Origin: an uncultured Pseudomonadales bacterium
Lineage (GTDB): Bacteria; Pseudomonadota; Gammaproteobacteria; Pseudomonadales; Cellvibrionaceae
Assembly: GCA_947487765.1 (NCBI GenBank)
Contig: CANKXO010000003.1
Span: forward strand, 592,345-656,344
DNA length: 64,000 bases
Direction of reading: 5' to 3'
Below, in pieces: positions 7,701-16,615 of the stretch. Numbering within the stretch: position 1 is the first letter of the stretch; each line of letters opens with the position of its first letter. The notes under the pieces are model-generated. The model was given only the letters and a program-made list of their open reading frames with translations, made no database searches and was not told the origin of the DNA. The position numbers were made by a program, and so were the translations under genes.

Positions 7701-10586
7701 GAGATTAGCGCGCTCAGCACCGTGGCATAGCGTCGCTAATTCATCGTGTAAGGGCTGCCAATCATCGACTGTCGCTGGCCGCTGCTGCCATTCTTCCAAC
7801 ATTAAATCCGCATCTAAAAGAAGATGCATTTCCTCTGCCATCAAGACCTCAAGAACGGCAGGGTCAACTTTCTGTTGTGCTTTTTCCGCTTCTTTTTGGC
7901 GAATCAGTGGACCAACCGAACGCTCTCTTAATTCATCGATGCGTGCCAGAAATTGGCTAGCTTTAGGAATAATGGGGTAAGTAAGCTGCTCAATTTGTGA
8001 CAGGGCATCACGGGTATACGAAACACCATCTTTCATTAACTGCAGAATATCATCGTCAATATTAACTTGATAACTTCGCAACTCTTTGGCGAACTTCTCT
8101 AATGGCGTCATCAATTCAGCAATAGGCGTAAGCTCAGCCATATGCGCACTGCCTTTCAGCGTATGCAGAGCTCGTTGCATGGCATCACTAGGTGGCTCAT
8201 AAAATGGACGCGCCTCATCCATTTTATCAATATATTCTTGAACGACGACTAAATGTCCTTCAGCTTCTGATTGAAAAATTTCCCAAAGCTGAGCGTCTAT
8301 TTCATGCTCTGGAGAAGTCTCCGCATCCAGCCCTGCCCCTACATCACTAACGACATCATCACCAACAACTGCATTTTGAGGATCAGATGTAGAAGGGACT
8401 GGCTCATCAGCAAGCAACGCTTCTAATATTTCTGGTGTTTGTTCATTACGCGATAGTTGATGACCCCATGCCATATATTCTTCTGATAAGACAACATGCG
8501 GATTAATCTGGCGAGCCTGATAAGCAACTAGCATATCGGGTAAAATGTTTCTTACTTTTTCAATCAGGACAACCTGAGCCTTGTGAGGTTCGATCGTATT
8601 ATCCAACACTCTATTTAGCATGTTCTCAACAGACCAAGCTAATTCACCAATATCCAATGCCTTAACCATACGGCCACTGCCTTTCAGCGTGTGAAAGGCT
8701 CGGCGCGTTTCTATTAATGCATTTTCATTATCAAAATCTTCAGCCCACTGAGTAAAATATTCATCTAACTGTGTATTAATTTCACCGACCTCTTCGACAA
8801 AAATTTCTGTCAATTCGTCATCAATAAAATCTTCTTCTTGCTCCTGATCTTCATCAACAGATTGGGCTACTTCAGTACTTTTATCATCTGTTTCTTTCTT
8901 AGTGGCAATGCTTGCAATAGATTCAACACTTCCTTTATTGACACCTAAGAAAACTAAACCATCCTCAGCCTTACCGAGGATTGACTCATCATTTTCGCGA
9001 GCAGCTGACATAAATTCTAAATAATAATCAACACTGGCTATAACATCTGCCAAACTATCAAGCTGTTGCCACTTAGGTTTAACCGCTTGATCAATCAATT
9101 GGGTTTCAATATATAGGATACAAGCTGACAGAATATCAGCAGCTTTATCTAGCGATAAAATAGAAAGACTGCCGCGCACTTCTCGCATATGCTCCGGCAC
9201 AGGTTTGAGCCTTTCGATATCCCATTGAGTAGCAATGTAATCAACAATGGCATCTTTAGATTTTTCAAGACCATTGCGACATTCATTCAGCACGGCAGTT
9301 TGAGCTTCATCTAAATGATAAGCTCCACCGACAGAATCATTAGATGATAATGCTGAATCTAATTTAACCTCAATGTCAGCCAAGCTATTCGCAATACCTA
9401 ATAGTTGTTGGCTACTAACTGATGTTTCTTGCTTACGCATTCCCGCGATATTGATAATGCTGTTATTAATCGCTTGTCGTAACTCGCCAACACCAAGGAT
9501 AGCTAGTGTATCGTTTACTCGCTGCAGAGCATTTTGAATAAAATCAAGATTATCTGAGGTATCATCACCACTAAGGCAATCATCTAACTTAGTTTTAATG
9601 TCAGAAAACTCTTCACGAATGGCATTAGCAACTGCCTGTCGAGTCGTAGAGTCAATAGCAAGGATATCTTCATCTTCGTTAGCGGCTTGTGCTAACGGCA
9701 TCAATTGGTTTAATTCATAAAGATTTTTAATCTCTTCAATCGCTGGTGTTTGAGCATCACTGGAACCAATATAATAAAGTAGATTCTTTAATAAATCTTC
9801 GGATGTGAATTGAGTTAACGCAGCAGTACTATGAACCTCTAATTGTTTCAGTTCCTTATCTAAATCACGTAATAAATTTTTAATGCCGGTCGTGGGCTGA
9901 ATTACTTTCTGCTTCATACCATCGATAAGCGCATAGGCAATCTCCCAAACGGCATAGCGTTTGGTACCACGTAATAGTTTTCGTAGGCGATCTGTTACTT
10001 TACACAGATAGGTAAGATTCTCATCAACCTTCACTCGCTGCATCGCTCCAGCAGCAGAATAACGATACATTTGTCGTAACTTAGTGATTAGTGCTTGTAG
10101 TTCTTTTCTATTATTTGTTAATGGATGCGCTTTACCGTAGACACGCTGCGCATGATTAAGATTGGGAGTAAACAGGGTCGATTCGCTGAGTAGGCTTGCG
10201 CCGCGAACGGAACGAATATCATTAAGGAGAGATAAAACAACAGCGGGGTAATCGCGTTTAGTTTGCTGAACTCTTTCTAGGTAATCAGGTAGCTGTAAAA
10301 TTGCACGCATCAGCACTTCCATTGCTTCAGTATGATCACGCACAGAGCGATCTAGCAATGAATGAGCTAAGGTTTCCATTTCCTCAGCTAACATGGCAGC
10401 GCCGTGAAAACCTACCATACGCAAACTGCCATAAACCTGATGGATAAGGGTCTGACAAAATCTTAACTGTGTAACATCTTGAGGATCACCGGCATAATGC
10501 TCCAGCACACGCTGCGATTCCTGGAGCGTTTCTTTAATCTCTTTTACGACCCATTCCAGAGCCGTGTACTGGCGATTATCTGCCAT
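4704..10586 (-). CDS. chpA: ChpA/PilL hybrid histidine kinase of the type IV pilus chemosensory system
   Basis: 1960 aa from the ATG at 10586 (GAGAGG five bases upstream; a start 12 nt earlier is less likely). The N-terminal ~600 residues are helical and FimL/Hpt-like without an obvious phosphoacceptor. Three Hpt-type sites follow: HTLKGSGRM near 635, HTLKGSAHM near 810 and HTFKGGARL near 1197, separated by acidic linkers. The CheA core has the N box NAIDHGIED near 1545, GDDGSGID near 1580 and GRGVGMDVV near 1632. Next is a CheW regulatory domain (about 1690-1830) and a C-terminal receiver with phospho-Asp in LLDIEMPRMDG near 1884. It phosphorylates PilG and PilH. Shorter than the roughly 2470-aa P. 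aeruginosa ChpA. Confidence 0.95.
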   Translation of the reverse strand: MADNRQYTALEWVVKEIKETLQESQRVLEHYAGDPQDVTQLRFCQTLIHQVYGSLRMVGFHGAAMLAEEMETLAHSLLDRSVRDHTEAMEVLMRAILQLPDYLERVQQTKRDYPAVVLSLLNDIRSVRGASLLSESTLFTPNLNHAQRVYGKAHPLTNNRKELQALITKLRQMYRYSAAGAMQRVKVDENLTYLCKVTDRLRKLLRGTKRYAVWEIAYALIDGMKQKVIQPTTGIKNLLRDLDKELKQLEVHSTAALTQFTSEDLLKNLLYYIGSSDAQTPAIEEIKNLYELNQLMPLAQAANEDEDILAIDSTTRQAVANAIREEFSDIKTKLDDCLSGDDTSDNLDFIQNALQRVNDTLAILGVGELRQAINNSIINIAGMRKQETSVSSQQLLGIANSLADIEVKLDSALSSNDSVGGAYHLDEAQTAVLNECRNGLEKSKDAIVDYIATQWDIERLKPVPEHMREVRGSLSILSLDKAADILSACILYIETQLIDQAVKPKWQQLDSLADVIASVDYYLEFMSAARENDESILGKAEDGLVFLGVNKGSVESIASIATKKETDDKSTEVAQSVDEDQEQEEDFIDDELTEIFVEEVGEINTQLDEYFTQWAEDFDNENALIETRRAFHTLKGSGRMVKALDIGELAWSVENMLNRVLDNTIEPHKAQVVLIEKVRNILPDMLVAYQARQINPHVVLSEEYMAWGHQLSRNEQTPEILEALLADEPVPSTSDPQNAVVGDDVVSDVGAGLDAETSPEHEIDAQLWEIFQSEAEGHLVVVQEYIDKMDEARPFYEPPSDAMQRALHTLKGSAHMAELTPIAELMTPLEKFAKELRSYQVNIDDDILQLMKDGVSYTRDALSQIEQLTYPIIPKASQFLARIDELRERSVGPLIRQKEAEKAQQKVDPAVLEVLMAEEMHLLLDADLMLEEWQQRPATVDDWQPLHDELATLCHGAERANLQSMASLSQSLQNAYRQLINGETAPSNENYAVMLDGHNQLMNVIDAIAAGQDLPPENAELLQRLTSLTPISTTASIDEQSELEEVIAAEGDVGKSADVDEGTGESHLEYEEPKIIDVSVPPHIEDIESPEPEMLESESAITEQEAAEEIPERLVDAPIESVEESPVSAESIESAPFENDNPVDSTGLIEDEIDEETVEIFLEEAHELLEELDESIHDWENGDQGSRESNESMQRALHTFKGGARLAGLMSLGDLAHNFEAYLIANAKGEQADDIFHHIHNYQDQLIGQVEQVDQGFNPAKSVDSASLDEDVNQTESSEEKVTDTAKLASDSDNINSSVELTEVANDNNNVLPFTGKASPLTVLREVPQPNNPGTAGNTAAARRNQPQEMVKVSADLMEELVNLAGETSISRGRMEEQISDLGFSLDEMGSTVQRLQEQIRRLDIETEAQIIFRQEQMAETDDFDPLEMDRYSQLQQLSRSLIESASDLMDLKGTLTDKTRDAETVLLQQSRINTDLQEGLMRSRMVPFSRIVPRLRRIVRQIATELNKDVSLELGNTEGELDRSMMERMVAPLEHMLRNAIDHGIEDANARVQAGKSAAGRIVITLDRDGGDVLILVGDDGSGIDVSRVRQKAIERNLMNADAELSDQEIFQFILHAGFSTAETITQISGRGVGMDVVNSEIRLMGGSIAIDSQPSEGTVFTIRVPFTVSVNRALMISMGDDRYAIPLNTIEGIVRISPFELEHYYANPDDPFEYANQEYELRHLTTLLNPTAPPPRLQGHTLPLPVLLVRSADHSVAFQVDHLQGSREIVVKSLGPQFRSVLGVSGATIMGDGHVVVILDPNALIRSNIARSLTHQLEEAPMPQEQVPAIRNPVVMVVDDSVTVRKVTSRLLEREGYDVITAKDGVDAMMTLQDQVPDIMLLDIEMPRMDGFEVAKNVRSSSDLQQLPIIMITSRTGEKHRQRGLESGANLYMGKPYQEEKLLESIQDLIHANEGSDP

Positions 10587-10657
10587 AAAACCTCTCACTT
10601 ATTAGTTGTTTCATTATCAAACACTCTTCAAAAAATATTTAATGTAATGAAATCAAT

Positions 10658-11509
10658 CTAACTAGACTTTATATATGCTTGCACTTCTTCATGTGCAATG
10701 CGTTCTAAACCACGACATGTCCAATCCGTTACTTCGCCGAGACCAATAACTAAAACTCCACCAGGCTTTAGATGTTTAACTAGTTGCTTTAATATTTCGC
10801 GTCGTCGCCAACGACGAAAATAAATCAGCACATTTTGACAAAAAATTACATCCATTGGCTGAACTGGTTTGTTCTTCAAATTCATAATATTCAATTGCGA
10901 AAAACAAACGCGCTTTTTTATTTTTTCAATGACCTGATACTGATCTTTTCCATATGGTTGAAAATACGTTTGATATTCATCGTCCTCTAATAAATTCAAA
11001 CTTCGCCGACCATAAACACCTTTACGTGCAATCGACAATGAAGGCAAGCTTATATCAACTGCCGTCACACCAAAATAGGGGTTGATATTTCTATTTTCAA
11101 AACAATCATTTACCAAAGCAGCTAGAGCATAGGGCTCTTCGCCTGTAGAACAACCCACACTCCAAATTTCAAAACTATCCTCTAACGCCCCATGAGATAA
11201 TTTATTTTCCAACTGTTGCTTCACAAGTTCCAGTGAAGGACGATGACGAAAAAAACTTGTCTCTTTAACGACGAGACGATCAACCAGCACTTGCCACTCT
11301 GCTATTCCTGCTGAATCGTCCTGCACATAATCAAAATATTGATCATAACTACCAATCCCTAGTTCTCGCATGCGAATAGAAACTTGGGTTTGTAACAATA
11401 CTTGTTGTGGTTGCGCCAATTGAATACCAGTACGTCTCTCCAACAGGTTTTCCCAAAGAAAAAATTGCTGCTCTGGAAGAGAGTTAGATTTCTTAAACGA
11501 CCACGTCAT
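10658..11509 (-). CDS. pilK: PilK, CheR-type receptor methyltransferase
   Basis: 283 aa. CheR fold: an N-terminal helical domain (1-80), then a SAM-binding domain with WSVGCSTGEEPYALA (about 118-132), MDVIFCQNVLIYF (about 222) and LKPGGVLVIGLGE near 258. It methylates glutamates of the receptor PilJ using SAM. It follows pilJ by 18 nt on the same strand, giving the order pilG-H-I-J-K-chpA. The stop is about 70 nt before chpA. Confidence 0.93.
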   Translation of the reverse strand: MTWSFKKSNSLPEQQFFLWENLLERRTGIQLAQPQQVLLQTQVSIRMRELGIGSYDQYFDYVQDDSAGIAEWQVLVDRLVVKETSFFRHRPSLELVKQQLENKLSHGALEDSFEIWSVGCSTGEEPYALAALVNDCFENRNINPYFGVTAVDISLPSLSIARKGVYGRRSLNLLEDDEYQTYFQPYGKDQYQVIEKIKKRVCFSQLNIMNLKNKPVQPMDVIFCQNVLIYFRRWRRREILKQLVKHLKPGGVLVIGLGEVTDWTCRGLERIAHEEVQAYIKSS

Positions 11510-11527
11510 AATGTCATAAAATTAGCT

Positions 11528-13807
11528 TTAGCCAGCGCTTTTCTGGTCTTCGTCATTGAAGACAACATCTGATAAATCAATATCAAATTCGGATAACAAG
11601 TCATCGTCATCTTCTTCATTTTCTGCCAATAATTCAAAGAAATCGCCTGCCTGCTCCATATCGTCTTCACTGAAGTCTAAGCCTGCAAGCAGCTGCCCAA
11701 TGTTAGCGTCACCAGAAGAATCAGCCATATCAATGCTGTCATCCAAAGTAGGCGGCGCCACTGGAGTAGGCTTGGCTGCTGCAATTGCTTGCTCTTCAAG
11801 GTCAGCAACCATTTCTGGAGGTAAGGTAAAGCCAGCCACAGACTCACGCAAATCAAATGCCATGTTAGCTAAGTTACCAATCGACTCAGCCGTTTCACCC
11901 GTACCAGCCGAGGTTTGAGAGGTAATCTCTTGAATAACATTCATCGTATTTGAAATATGACCTGCTGATGATGCTTGCTGGCGGGCAGCATTTGAGATGT
12001 TTTGAATCAGTTCTGCGAGGTTAGCCGATACACCCTCAATTTCTTCAAGTGCAACACCCGCATCTTGTGCCAAGCGTGCACCACGCACCACCTCTGATGT
12101 GGTTTGTTCCATGGATATAACGGCTTCGTTTGTATCCGTCTGAATCGTTTTTACAATGGTTTCAATCTGTTTCGTTGCTGCTGCAGAACGTTCCGCAAGT
12201 CGTTGCACCTCATCCGCTACCACCGCAAAGCCTCGACCTGCATCACCGGCCATCGATGCCTGAATAGCTGCGTTCAAAGCTAGAATATTTGTTTGGTCAG
12301 CAATATCGTTAATCAAACTTACGATATCTCCAATTTCTTGCGAGGATTCACCGAGACGCTTAATCCGCTTAGAAGTATCTTGAATCTGTTCACGAATCGT
12401 ATCCATACCATGAATCGTGTTTTGTACGAGTTTTGCGCCATTATTTGCAATGGATACCGATTTACCCGCAACCAGTGCTGATTCAGAGGCGTTAGCAGAT
12501 ACCTGATCAATCGTAACAGCCATTTCGTTAATCGCCGCTGATGCCCCGGCAATTTCTTGCGCCTGGTGATCAGAGGCTTCTGCTAAATGAAGTGCCGTTT
12601 GCTGTGTACCCTGAGCTGCTTGGGATACCTGTACAGCTGTACTATTAATACGCGATACTAATTGCCTTAACTGGTCAATCGTAAAGTTAATAGAGTCAGC
12701 AATAGCGCCCGTAAAATCCTCAGATACCGTTGCAGAAATCGTCAAATCACCATCTGCGAGGTCCACCAATTCGTCGAGCAAACGTAGAATTGCGCCCTGA
12801 GTACGCTGGCCCTCTTCTTGCTCTAGCTCTACTTTCGCTTTAGTAGTAACACGACGATAAACAACAAAGCCTCCAGCACACAATAAGAAAGCAATTGCAC
12901 TCAAAATAACTAAAAGTGTATTCGGGAAGCGCTTTCCAGAAAAACTCTTTAGCCCATCGGACATATTATTAAATGCGCCTTGTAAACCACCAGCGCTTGC
13001 GACCATGCGCGAATAGGAATCGCGAGAAGCTGAAAGCTTATCTGCTGCTGTGGATATAGCCGCATCGGCAGAGCGAATACTTTCTAGCAAACCATTGATT
13101 TGATTAAGATTAGATCTAGCTTGAGCGATAGTAACCTGACGTACATTTCTAGCATTACTGCCATTTAATAAGTCGTTATGATTTTGCTGGAAAGCAGCCA
13201 ATCCTGCCTGAAAACCATCAAAGCCTTGCCGACCTGAAGCATCTTGACTGATAAATTCACCTAAACCCTCGCTCATCTGGCGAATGAGTACGGCTTGTCG
13301 ACTGACACCAGTTAACGGCGCATCTGCTGTCGACAGACTTTCCACTGTATCTAAAGCAATTTTATCTGCAGTAGTGGCCGCTGCCGCTAAACGGCCCCTT
13401 ACGGTATTTAACAAATTTAGGGAATCTGAGACACCGGCAAGAACATTGGTATCACTTTTGAAATCACGCCAGGAGTTTGTGACATTTTGATAGTCACGAG
13501 CAAGTGTACTTTTGGTAAAGCCATCAGCTTGCTGCAATTTATTGACCGTTGACTCCATGATATCAACAGTTGAAAGTAATGGAGAAAGTGCCCCTGCATC
13601 ACCTGTTACGACTCTCTTGGAGAAAAACAGGGCATTATCAGAGGCAGATTTAAAGCCGCTAATTTGCCGGATATTTTCACGGTCAGCACTAGAATTTTGA
13701 CTCATGCTATAGCCCATATAAATGGCCAGCAAGAAAAATACTACTGCCCCGGCAATTAACCCAGGCTGCCAGTAACGACCTTGAAAAAAATCACTGTCAA
13801 ATTTCAT
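11528..13807 (-). CDS. pilJ: PilJ, methyl-accepting chemotaxis protein of the Chp system
   Basis: 759 aa. TM1 at about residues 15-35 and TM2 at about 296-317 enclose a helical periplasmic sensor with PilJ-type four-helix repeats. A HAMP-like segment follows ([16 protein letters not shown]), then the signalling hairpin with the conserved tip [13 protein letters not shown] near 530. The last ~100 residues form a long, very acidic tail ([19 protein letters not shown] and DDDD runs) that the 682-aa P. aeruginosa PilJ lacks to my knowledge. It senses pilus-related surface cues and signals through PilI/ChpC to ChpA. ATG is preceded by GGGAGTG. Confidence 0.93.
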   Translation of the reverse strand: MKFDSDFFQGRYWQPGLIAGAVVFFLLAIYMGYSMSQNSSADRENIRQISGFKSASDNALFFSKRVVTGDAGALSPLLSTVDIMESTVNKLQQADGFTKSTLARDYQNVTNSWRDFKSDTNVLAGVSDSLNLLNTVRGRLAAAATTADKIALDTVESLSTADAPLTGVSRQAVLIRQMSEGLGEFISQDASGRQGFDGFQAGLAAFQQNHNDLLNGSNARNVRQVTIAQARSNLNQINGLLESIRSADAAISTAADKLSASRDSYSRMVASAGGLQGAFNNMSDGLKSFSGKRFPNTLLVILSAIAFLLCAGGFVVYRRVTTKAKVELEQEEGQRTQGAILRLLDELVDLADGDLTISATVSEDFTGAIADSINFTIDQLRQLVSRINSTAVQVSQAAQGTQQTALHLAEASDHQAQEIAGASAAINEMAVTIDQVSANASESALVAGKSVSIANNGAKLVQNTIHGMDTIREQIQDTSKRIKRLGESSQEIGDIVSLINDIADQTNILALNAAIQASMAGDAGRGFAVVADEVQRLAERSAAATKQIETIVKTIQTDTNEAVISMEQTTSEVVRGARLAQDAGVALEEIEGVSANLAELIQNISNAARQQASSAGHISNTMNVIQEITSQTSAGTGETAESIGNLANMAFDLRESVAGFTLPPEMVADLEEQAIAAAKPTPVAPPTLDDSIDMADSSGDANIGQLLAGLDFSEDDMEQAGDFFELLAENEEDDDDLLSEFDIDLSDVVFNDEDQKSAG

Positions 13808-13938
13808 ATTACACTCCCACTAACAACGAATTTTTATTCGTCTATTTCATGTATTTTTTGGGTAGAACAACTAGTTTAGTAATTATTCCGTCTTTTAAGG
13901 TCGAAACATTTAAACACGTCAATTAATATAATGTAGGC

Positions 13939-14496
13939 CTAATTGCTGGCAACATCCAGAAATTGAGACTTTTCCATCAATCTGAGCGGATGAAATACTG
14001 ACCAAGTTAGGCCATCATGTTCAAAATAGCCATCGACAAAATCTTCTAACGACTCTGGTAGCGCTTGAGGAAAGTTATCACGACGAGTATCGGCCAGAAA
14101 ATATTGCATACCAAATACCTGGTCGACCCAGAGACCTGCATAGATCTTTTCTCGGTCAATCACTAGTAATCGCTGCTGCTTTTTGGCGCCAATCAAAGAA
14201 CCGCCAAAATAAGCAGCTAAATCAAATACGGGCAACAGACGACCACGAACATTAGCGACCCCTTTTACCCAAGGTTGCACACCGGGCAGCTTAGTAAAAG
14301 TGGGCACTTCCAACATTTCATTCAATTCCCCCATAGATACAACAAAGTTCATACCTAAAAGAGAGAAACCAACACCACTCCACTGAGGTCGTGCGTCAAC
14401 TTGCGCCGGTAGCTGCTGCGCGGCCAGAAGGCTTTTCTGAGCCAATGTACGTAATGCATGATAAGCAGCTTGATCGTCAGCCATTGCCTGAACCAT
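13939..14496 (-). CDS. pilI: PilI, CheW-like adaptor
   Basis: 185 aa. The CheW fold spans about residues 40-180 (GFSLLGMNFVVSMGELNEML, KGVANVRGRLLPVFDLAAYF, LLVIDREKIYAGLWVDQVFGM), preceded by a short helical N-terminus. It couples the receptor PilJ to the ChpA kinase at the inner membrane. Position between pilH and pilJ fits the canonical operon. The 34-nt gap to pilH suggests co-transcription. Confidence 0.92.
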   Translation of the reverse strand: MVQAMADDQAAYHALRTLAQKSLLAAQQLPAQVDARPQWSGVGFSLLGMNFVVSMGELNEMLEVPTFTKLPGVQPWVKGVANVRGRLLPVFDLAAYFGGSLIGAKKQQRLLVIDREKIYAGLWVDQVFGMQYFLADTRRDNFPQALPESLEDFVDGYFEHDGLTWSVFHPLRLMEKSQFLDVASN

Positions 14497-14530
14497 TCTC
14501 TTTATTATTATCTAAAAATGCAGGGTTGCA

Positions 14531-14896
14531 TCAGCCTGCCAACGCATCAGAAACAGCTTTTAGCAGCTGAGGTTCAGAGACCGGCTTAACTAGGTAGGCA
14601 CGAGCACCTTGGCGCATACCCCATACTTTATCGGTATCTTGATCCTTAGTAGACACTATCACAACGGGAATTTCTTTGGTTATGGCATTACGACTAAGTT
14701 GGCGCGTAGCCTGAAAACCATTAACGCCGGGCATCACCACATCCATCAGTATCAAATCAGGACGCGTACCCTGAGCGATTTTCAAACCTTCTTCGCCACT
14801 ACTGGCAACTTGAACGGCATACTGATTCTTTTCTAAAATCGTCGTCAGCTTATACACCTCAGTTGGAGAATCATCAATTATCAGGATATTAACCAT
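14531..14896 (-). CDS. pilH: PilH, single-domain response regulator
   Basis: 121 aa CheY-like receiver. The acidic pocket is IIDDSPTE, the phospho-Asp is in LILMDVVMPGVNGFQATR (near 51), the conserved Thr/Ser is in VIVSTKDQDTDK, and the Lys is in YLVKPV. ATG at 14896 aligns with P. aeruginosa PilH; a GTG 15 nt upstream has an AAGG closer by and is an alternative. It is proposed to act on pilus retraction and cAMP signalling with PilG. Lies between pilG and pilI. Confidence 0.93.
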   Translation of the reverse strand: MVNILIIDDSPTEVYKLTTILEKNQYAVQVASSGEEGLKIAQGTRPDLILMDVVMPGVNGFQATRQLSRNAITKEIPVVIVSTKDQDTDKVWGMRQGARAYLVKPVSEPQLLKAVSDALAG

Positions 14897-14961
14897 AATG
14901 TTTTGCGGCACCTTTTATATTTTTCATATGTATTTATTTATCCCATACCCCAATGTTTTAT

Positions 14962-15342
14962 TCAGGAGGCATAGGCTTCAATAGAATTTAACAATTCAGT
15001 TTTACTAAACGGTTTCGTGAGATATTGATCAGAGCCAACAATTCGACCTTTAGCTTTATCAAATAAGCCATCTTTGCTGGATAACATAATAACCGGGGTT
15101 TTTTTAAATTCGCTGTTATTCTTGATGAGTGCGCAGGTTTGGTAACCATCCAAACGAGGCATCATAATATCAACAAAAATGATATCAGGGCGAGTATCAG
15201 CAATTTTGGCTAGCGCATCAAAACCATCCGTTGCAGTGACAACCTCACAGCCCGCCTTAGTCAACAGCGTCTCTGCTGTACGTCGGATGGTTTTACTATC
15301 ATCAATGACCATCACTTTAAGGCTACTCAGGGGCACGCTCAT
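14962..15342 (-). CDS. pilG: PilG, single-domain response regulator
   Basis: 126 aa CheY-like receiver: VMVIDDSKTIRRTAETLL, IIFVDIMMPRLDGYQTC (phospho-Asp near 58), VIMLSSKDGLFDKAKG and YLTKPFSK. The first gene of the pil-chp operon; upstream is a 308-nt divergent intergenic region shared with gshB. In the family, PilG promotes pilus extension and stimulates adenylate cyclase. An AAAGG-type ribosome site lies just before ATG. Confidence 0.94.
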   Translation of the reverse strand: MSVPLSSLKVMVIDDSKTIRRTAETLLTKAGCEVVTATDGFDALAKIADTRPDIIFVDIMMPRLDGYQTCALIKNNSEFKKTPVIMLSSKDGLFDKAKGRIVGSDQYLTKPFSKTELLNSIEAYAS

Positions 15343-15650
15343 ACAACCTTTTTCCTCTAGAACTATAAATAATTATTTTTAACAGGCTATGTTGCATAAA
15401 GATGACATCTAACCTGCTTACTTTTAAATCAGAGATATTTAAAGGACATCCCGTTTGTTTAAGTCTCTTTACATCCATTTACGTCAAAGGAGTAGTTTTT
15501 AACACAGACGCCGGCATTTATCTATAAAGACCACAGAAAATTCAAACATTTTGTTAAGAAAAGACTGTATGTCACTCAATTAACTGATAAAACTTATTAT
15601 CTATTGTAGACTTTATGTTTGTAGTTTCCATTCAATTTAAAGGTTTTTAG
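15343..15650. other. Divergent intergenic region between pilG and gshB
   Basis: About 308 nt, AT-rich, without a convincing open frame. It must hold the promoters of the long minus-strand pil-chp operon and of the plus-strand gshB run. An AAAGG ribosome site precedes the gshB ATG. I could not assign a sigma-70 pair with confidence on either strand. Confidence 0.5.
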
Positions 15651-16601
15651 ATGAGCATCACACTCGGCGTTATTATGGATCCCATAGAGCAAATCAAGGC
15701 CTATAAGGACACAACACTGGCATTGCTACTTGCAGCTGCAGACAAAGGGTGGGAATTACGCTATTTAGAATTAGAAAACCTCTATTTACAGCAAAATATT
15801 GCTATGGGGCGAATGCGCACACTGAATGTTTTTGATGATGAACAGCAATGGTTTTCTCTGGGAGAAGAGATCGAACAGCCTTTGGGTGATTTAGACGTCA
15901 TTTTAATGCGTAAGGACCCTCCTTTTGATGCTACTTTTTTACATAGCACTTATATCCTTGAGGCCGCAGCTCAACAGGGATGCCTTGTTGTCAATGACCC
16001 TCAAAGCCTGAGAGACTGTAATGAAAAATTATTTGCTACACAGTTTCCCCAGTGCTGCCCCCCTCTCATTGTGAGCAACAACAGTATTTATTTACGTGAA
16101 TTTTATCAAGAACATCAAGATGTGATTTTTAAACCGCTAGATGGCATGGGTGGCACTGGAATATTTCGCTGTAAACCCAACGATACCAACCTAGGCACTA
16201 TTATCGAAATGCTAACTGAGTATGGCAACAGCTACATTATGGCGCAGAAATTTATCCCTGATATCAGTGCCGGAGATAAACGTATATTAGTCGTTAATGG
16301 TGAAGCAATTCCTTATGCGTTGGCACGAGTGCCAGCTCAAGGCGAAACCCGAGGCAACCTTGCCGCTGGAGGCACTGGTCGAGCACAACCTCTTTCTGAA
16401 CGAGATCGCTGGATTGTGTCACAGGTCGCACCCACGTTAGTCAAAAAGAATTTATTATTCGTTGGTCTGGACGTCATTGGCGATTATTTAACAGAAATCA
16501 ATGTGACCAGCCCAACATGCGCCCGAGAAATTGATGCTGCCTATGATACAGCCATAGGCGCGAAGTTAATGGCGGCTATAGAGCAAAAACTAGGGTCCTA
16601 A
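15651..16601 (+). CDS. gshB: Glutathione synthetase
   Basis: 316 aa, the usual length. Joins gamma-glutamylcysteine and glycine with ATP. Visible features are the N-terminal MDPIEQIKAYKDTTLALL, the central LMRKDPPFDATFLHSTYILE, the ATP-grasp pieces VIFKPLDGMGGTGIFR and IMAQKFIP, and the C-terminal metal and substrate region EINVTSPTCAREID. Glutathione is cytosolic and is the main thiol buffer. Placed beside pilG and tonB as in Pseudomonas. Confidence 0.96.
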   Translation: MSITLGVIMDPIEQIKAYKDTTLALLLAAADKGWELRYLELENLYLQQNIAMGRMRTLNVFDDEQQWFSLGEEIEQPLGDLDVILMRKDPPFDATFLHSTYILEAAAQQGCLVVNDPQSLRDCNEKLFATQFPQCCPPLIVSNNSIYLREFYQEHQDVIFKPLDGMGGTGIFRCKPNDTNLGTIIEMLTEYGNSYIMAQKFIPDISAGDKRILVVNGEAIPYALARVPAQGETRGNLAAGGTGRAQPLSERDRWIVSQVAPTLVKKNLLFVGLDVIGDYLTEINVTSPTCAREIDAAYDTAIGAKLMAAIEQKLGS

Positions 16602-16615
16602 AAATACAAAGCAAC

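Noticed and set aside
11556..11918. 120-codon frame opposite the acidic end of pilJ
   Set aside because: Ser-rich product is a shadow of the acidic codons of pilJ; no start signal.
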